NCBI RefSeq assembly: GCF_000472865.1
Contig: NZ_AXAP01000033.1
Location: 29,582-93,237 of the forward strand
Direction: 5' to 3'
Length of the DNA: 63,656 nt
DNA from: Bradyrhizobium elkanii WSM2783
GTDB lineage: Bacteria; Pseudomonadota; Alphaproteobacteria; Rhizobiales; Xanthobacteraceae
The notes beneath the pieces were generated by a model that saw nothing but the letters and a program-made list of their open reading frames with translations, was not told the DNA's origin and did not search any database. The number at the start of each line of letters is the position of its first letter. The first letter of the stretch is position 1. The translations under genes were made by a program, and so were the position numbers. Positions 60,555 through 63,656 of the stretch are shown piece after piece.

Positions 60555-60951
60555 GAGTCACCTATACACCCGCCGGCCCGCTCGATGGAGGGAGAGCCAC
60601 ACTCCTTTCGTGCTACTTCGAAGGAACGAGGCGATCCGTTCGAATTTCTAGTCCAACCTGGCCGCAGTGTCTGTCTCGGCATTGCCAGGATTTCGCAACC
60701 ATTGCGCAATGGCTACCGGGTGCAACGCGGTGCCTCTCACCCGCCACAGTAGCGCTGCGCAGGCCAACAACAGAGCTTCGCACCATCCCGCCGCCGGGTG
60801 ACAGTTACACGCAAGAACCGGACAACGACGGCAATACCGAAGTAGCGTTTATCGGAGTTCGGCGCAGAAATGCCGGTTGCGGCCTCCGTTAGGCACTCTA
60901 TCGACTATTCTGCGGGAGCACTCATTCCCGTCTAGTGAATGGTAAGGATCC
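60555..60951. other. Divergent promoter region of hemA and the FixJ-like gene
   Basis: No gene is supported. The only clear element is a 14-bp palindrome at 60699-60712, described separately. Confidence 0.5.
60699..60712. promoter_or_regulatory. 14-bp perfect palindrome
   Basis: CCATTGCGCAATGG is its own reverse complement. It lies about 145 bases upstream of hemA and 240 bases upstream of the FixJ-like gene, in a region otherwise without features. It may be a dimeric regulator site for hemA. Confidence 0.45.
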
Positions 60952-61560
60952 ATGATCGACGAACGTGCTATCGTTGCAATCATCGACGATGATGTCTCCG
61001 CGCGCGATGCCCTGCAGGGGCTGCTCGAAACAGACGGTGTCAGCGTGACACTTTTCGGGTCGGCTGAAGACTATTTGCGGTCCTGCAAGCCCGACGCGCA
61101 TAATTGCATCGTGCTGGACCCCGGAGATGGCGGCGTCGACCTTCCGGTCAAGCTCGCCAAGACGCAAAGTCCAACACCAATCGTGTTTGTCGCCGCCCGT
61201 GGCGATATTCGGGCGTCTGTCCGTGCCATGAAGGCTGGCGCGATAGAATACCTTACCAAGCCATTTCGCAGCCAAGAGCTGCTCGATGCGGTGAGAAGTG
61301 GCATTGAACTCGATCGCGCGCGCAGGGCCGAAGATCGCGCATTGAGCGATCTCCGGACGCGGTTTGCGTCGCTTACACCTCGTGAGCAAGAAGTACTGGC
61401 TCTACTCGCAGCAGGACGGGAGGTGAAGGAGATCGCAGGTCAAATCCGCATCTGTACGCATACGGCCCGCGTTCATCGCACGCGGGTGATGTCCAAAATT
61501 GGCGCACGGTCGATTGCCGATTTGGTCCGGATGTCGGATAAGCTTGCACATCGCGGCTGA
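60952..61560 (+). CDS. FixJ/NarL-family response regulator
   Basis: The 202-residue protein has a receiver domain with VAIIDDDVSARDALQGLLE, phospho-acceptor Asp in CIVLDPGDGGVDLPVKLA, and Lys in IEYLTKPFRSQELLDAV. A LuxR-type helix-turn-helix follows: LTPREQEVLALLAAGREVKE, IAGQIRICTHTARVHRTRVM and KIGARSIADLVRMS. The domain order and size are FixJ-like. The receiver loop after the Asp differs from the usual V-R-M-P-G-M. No histidine kinase is adjacent, so it is an orphan here. The start follows AAGGATCC. Confidence 0.92.
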   Translation: MIDERAIVAIIDDDVSARDALQGLLETDGVSVTLFGSAEDYLRSCKPDAHNCIVLDPGDGGVDLPVKLAKTQSPTPIVFVAARGDIRASVRAMKAGAIEYLTKPFRSQELLDAVRSGIELDRARRAEDRALSDLRTRFASLTPREQEVLALLAAGREVKEIAGQIRICTHTARVHRTRVMSKIGARSIADLVRMSDKLAHRG

Positions 61561-61674
61561 CAGACAAGCTGTGCACGCGCGCGGCTTGGTGAATCTGGCT
61601 CCCAAACGAAATTGTCATTTCCGTTAACCGTGCTGGCGGCCTCTTTGGGCTTACGCGATCTGAAGCTATGTGGA

Positions 61675-62676
61675 CTATTTAAACGCCCTGCGATATTCGC
61701 TCGGTGCCCACCCCGTCGTCTTGCGAAACGCCGCACTGAACGAACTGGTTTGCGAATAGCCCAGAGTTAATCCGATATCGGTGACCGAAGCCGTTCGATC
61801 CGCCAGCAGTATCTTCGCCCGCTCCATGCGTTGTTGCACATGGTATTGATGTGGCGGAACGCCGAAGGATTGCTTGAACGCCCGGCAGAAGTGATGCTGG
61901 CTTAGACGTGCCAATCGCGCCAGCGTCAGGAGACGGATTTGCTCGCACAGGTGCTCTTCAATGTAGCCGACCACGGTCCGCTTTTGCCAGCTCGCGAGAC
62001 CTCCCCGGCTCACTGGGGCATCACGTACGATGTCGCCCAGAGAGCGGGACAACTCATGTGCAAGGACGCTTGACAGGGCCTCCAGGTACGGCGTGTTTTC
62101 CTGACCGCGTTCGATAGCGCGCTTCAATTTGGCCGCAGTCTCCCAGACCGTGGAATCTTCGAAATATATTCGAGGCACATACGGAGTGTCCTCGTCATCG
62201 GACTTTTGGAGCTTGGCTGGATCAAGATACAAAAACGTCACTCGCGTTGATGCCCCCGTCTCATGCCATTCCCGATAGGCATGGCCGGCCGGTACGAAGG
62301 TGAGCTTGTTGACGAAGTTTCGCACCTTGGATGAAGCTAGCCCTTCGATGCACGTTTCGCCGTTCCGGCGCGCGCCCTCGTTGTACAACGCGAGCAAATG
62401 CACCGAGCCTTGAAAGCGGAATTCAATCTTGTTTCCGATCGGAGCATAGATGGTTTCGGTGAACCAGCGATGCCCGCCAGTGCCGAGACGCTTGACGGAC
62501 TCGGCAGGGGTGATTTGAACAATCGGATTGAACCGGATACAGCTACTGTACTGGCGCGACTTCAGGCCAGCTTTCGGTCGAGCCTGCTCCAGATCAATGG
62601 ACGCCTGATTTGTGCCGGCGTCTGGCACTCTGGTTTTTTCGTCGCTTGCGTACGTGCTCGTCATGACCGTCTTCAC
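61675..62676 (-). CDS. AraC-family transcriptional regulator (paralogue of 32745-33755)
   Basis: The 333-residue protein aligns end to end with the regulator at 32745. Shared sensor segments include RNFVNKLTFVPAG and STRVTFLYLDP; the DNA-binding end is CEQIRLLTLARLARLSQHHF, CRAFKQSFGVPPHQYHVQQR and SVTDIGLTLGYSQTSSFSAA. Differences are spread evenly, so this is an old duplication, not a recent copy. It is convergent with the FixJ-like gene. No target operon is adjacent. Confidence 0.93.
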   Translation of the reverse strand: MKTVMTSTYASDEKTRVPDAGTNQASIDLEQARPKAGLKSRQYSSCIRFNPIVQITPAESVKRLGTGGHRWFTETIYAPIGNKIEFRFQGSVHLLALYNEGARRNGETCIEGLASSKVRNFVNKLTFVPAGHAYREWHETGASTRVTFLYLDPAKLQKSDDEDTPYVPRIYFEDSTVWETAAKLKRAIERGQENTPYLEALSSVLAHELSRSLGDIVRDAPVSRGGLASWQKRTVVGYIEEHLCEQIRLLTLARLARLSQHHFCRAFKQSFGVPPHQYHVQQRMERAKILLADRTASVTDIGLTLGYSQTSSFSAAFRKTTGWAPSEYRRAFK

Positions 62677-63117
62677 CCTGGTGACTCTTTGCAGAAGTCA
62701 TTGCAACCGACCCGAACGATGCTTACGGGACTGTTGTAGGTTGGAAAGCGGTAGACTGCTCGTTATGCGAATCTCTCACGAGTTAAGCGTTGTAAAGCGT
62801 TATGTGATGCAGCCATTCAGGGACCGGCTACGGATCCGAACCGAAGGCCACAGTCCCATTGATGGCATCGCGACCGCGTGATCCGAAGCCACCTTCGTTC
62901 TGTGGACTTATCAATTTACTTTTCTTTACCACAGTGAACTTTCCCTCGACCGGGCCACGCAAATACGGTCGTGGGAACCCCGGTCACGGGCCCGAGACCA
63001 CGGCGGTGGCAGAGATGGATTGGATCGAAGAGCGACATGATCGGCTACTGATCCATGAAATGTTGGCGCAGATCGGGGATATGCACCCTCTCGATTCTCG
63101 CAACACTGGATAATAGG
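62677..63117. other. Region without a recognisable gene
   Basis: Frames here are short and show no family features. The stretch contains the upstream region of the AraC gene and ends at the left edge of the IS21-type element. Confidence 0.5.
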
Positions 63118-63656
63118 TGTCATTCGGCCTGCAATATTGACCTCCTAAGCGGGGGGATCGGCGTCCAAAATTGCCCCCCTACAGATTGGTCTGTTGCGCT
63201 GCCTGCTTTGGCATGAAGCAGGTGGTGGGGGATGCTGATCGTGGAGACGATTGCCCGGATCCGGCGCGAGCACTTCGTCAAGGGCAAGACGATCAAGGAG
63301 ATCGCCCGTGACCTGAAGGTGTCGCGGAACACAGTCCGGAAGGTGCTGAGGTCGCGAGAGACCTCCTTCGAGTACGAGCGGCAGGTGCAGCCACGACCAA
63401 AGCTGGGGCGGTGGGCATCGGAGCTCGATAGGCTGCTGGCGGCGAACGCGGCCAAATCGGCTCGTGAACAGCTGACGTTGATCCGGATCTTCGAAGAGCT
63501 GCGCGGTCGCGGCTACGACGGCGGTTACGATGCCGTGCGGCGTTACGCCAGGCGGTGGAGCAAAGAACGCGGGCAATCGACCGCGGCGGCTTATGTCCCG
63601 CTGAGCTTTGCCCCAGGCGAAGCCTACCAGTTCGACTGGAGCCACGAGGTGGTCTT
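63118..63656 (+). mobile_element. Left end of an IS21-family element (runs off right edge)
   Basis: The element probably starts near TGTCATTCGGCCTGCAATA at 63118. Two related motifs, CAATATTGACCTCC and CAAAATTGCCCCCC, lie within the next 60 bases; IS21 ends carry such repeated transposase-binding sites. The istA gene begins at 63232 inside it. Confidence 0.7.
63232..63656 (+). CDS. istA: IS21-family transposase IstA, 5' part
   Basis: The frame starts with ATG at 63232 behind GGTGGGG and stays open to the window edge, about 141 codons. It begins LIVETIARIRREHFVKG, then the helix-turn-helix KTIKEIARDLKVSRNTVRK, LRGRGYDGGYDAVRRYARRW and the start of the DDE core with the first Asp in FAPGEAYQFDWSHEVV. 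This is the normal N-terminus of IstA. The istB helper gene would lie beyond the window. Confidence 0.92.
   Translation, partial: MLIVETIARIRREHFVKGKTIKEIARDLKVSRNTVRKVLRSRETSFEYERQVQPRPKLGRWASELDRLLAANAAKSAREQLTLIRIFEELRGRGYDGGYDAVRRYARRWSKERGQSTAAAYVPLSFAPGEAYQFDWSHEVV

Noticed and set aside
1..63656. CRISPR arrays, tRNA and rRNA genes
   Set aside because: No regularly spaced short repeats, no tRNA cloverleaf landmarks outside coding genes, and no rRNA-like conserved blocks were noticed on either strand; a tRNA or covariance-model scan would settle this.

Overview
The window looks like an IS-rich accessory region of an alphaproteobacterium, most likely a Bradyrhizobium-type rhizobium. The reasons are high G+C, 5-aminolevulinate synthase (hemA) rather than the C5 pathway, a ccmC-ccmD-ccmG block, a FixJ-like regulator, a urease cluster carrying a HupE/UreJ nickel permease, and many rhizobial-type IS110, IS5, IS1182, IS21 and rve-type insertion sequences. 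The genus is an inference from protein style; no rRNA or tRNA gene is visible.

Layout. 1-7.9 kb: a TetR repressor diverges from a frameshifted short-chain dehydrogenase. Similar palindromic operators lie before the dehydrogenase and before a tightly coupled operon of iorA-like and iorB-like molybdenum hydroxylase subunits, a phospholipid-methyltransferase-like enzyme and a TPR protein; small envelope proteins (DUF2147, broken DUF3108) follow. 8-10.1 kb: an OmpR/EnvZ-type two-component pair. 10.6-13.4 kb: a MarR-NAD(P) epimerase operon with a perfect palindromic operator, then an insertion sequence sitting against the 3' end of a tonB-like gene. 13.7-22.4 kb: an unusual block on the minus strand made of a ThDP enzyme, a flavin amine oxidase and a KAS III-like protein without its nucleophilic cysteine, preceded by a giant protein resembling soluble adenylyl cyclase (two cyclase domains, AAA ATPase, TPR-like tail). 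22.5-26.2 kb: acyl-CoA ligase, TetR and enoyl-CoA hydratase, a small acyl-CoA catabolic module. 26.3-34.7 kb: decayed genes, a PIN/HTH toxin-antitoxin pair bracketed by ~140-bp inverted repeats, LysR/AhpD, AraC and a P-type ATPase relic.

35-38.3 kb: a Tat-exported beta-propeller, a two-domain DUF427 protein and a broken CGNR zinc-finger regulator. 38.6-44.9 kb: an insertion-sequence graveyard, including an IS110 transposase relic whose middle third is inverted, a chimera of two IS110-family transposases, an IS1182-like fragment and an IS5-family element with a CTAG target duplication. 45-53 kb: ureG, ureF, ureC, ureB, hupE, ureA, ureD (no ureE), then a second beta-propeller without an export signal and two cytochrome P460-type haem proteins, all on the minus strand. 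53.3-54.9 kb: a molybdopterin oxidoreductase, a deleted ferredoxin-reductase-like gene and a DUF6510 protein. 55.3-63.6 kb: DUF2171, enoyl-CoA hydratase, DUF417, ccmG-ccmD-ccmC (ccmC frameshifted, ccmAB absent), hemA broken by a 4-bp duplication, a FixJ-like regulator, a second AraC regulator closely related to the one at 32.7 kb, and the start of an IS21-type istA gene.

A recurring theme is decay: at least a dozen genes carry one or two indels or a nonsense codon. Some are homopolymer or short-repeat indels that could be sequencing errors; others (inversion, 4-bp duplication, larger deletion, amber codons) look like true mutations. The best candidates for undescribed biology are the ThDP/amine oxidase/cysteine-less KAS III cassette with its cyclase-ATPase neighbour, the inverted-repeat-flanked toxin-antitoxin unit, and the P460/beta-propeller/urease neighbourhood.
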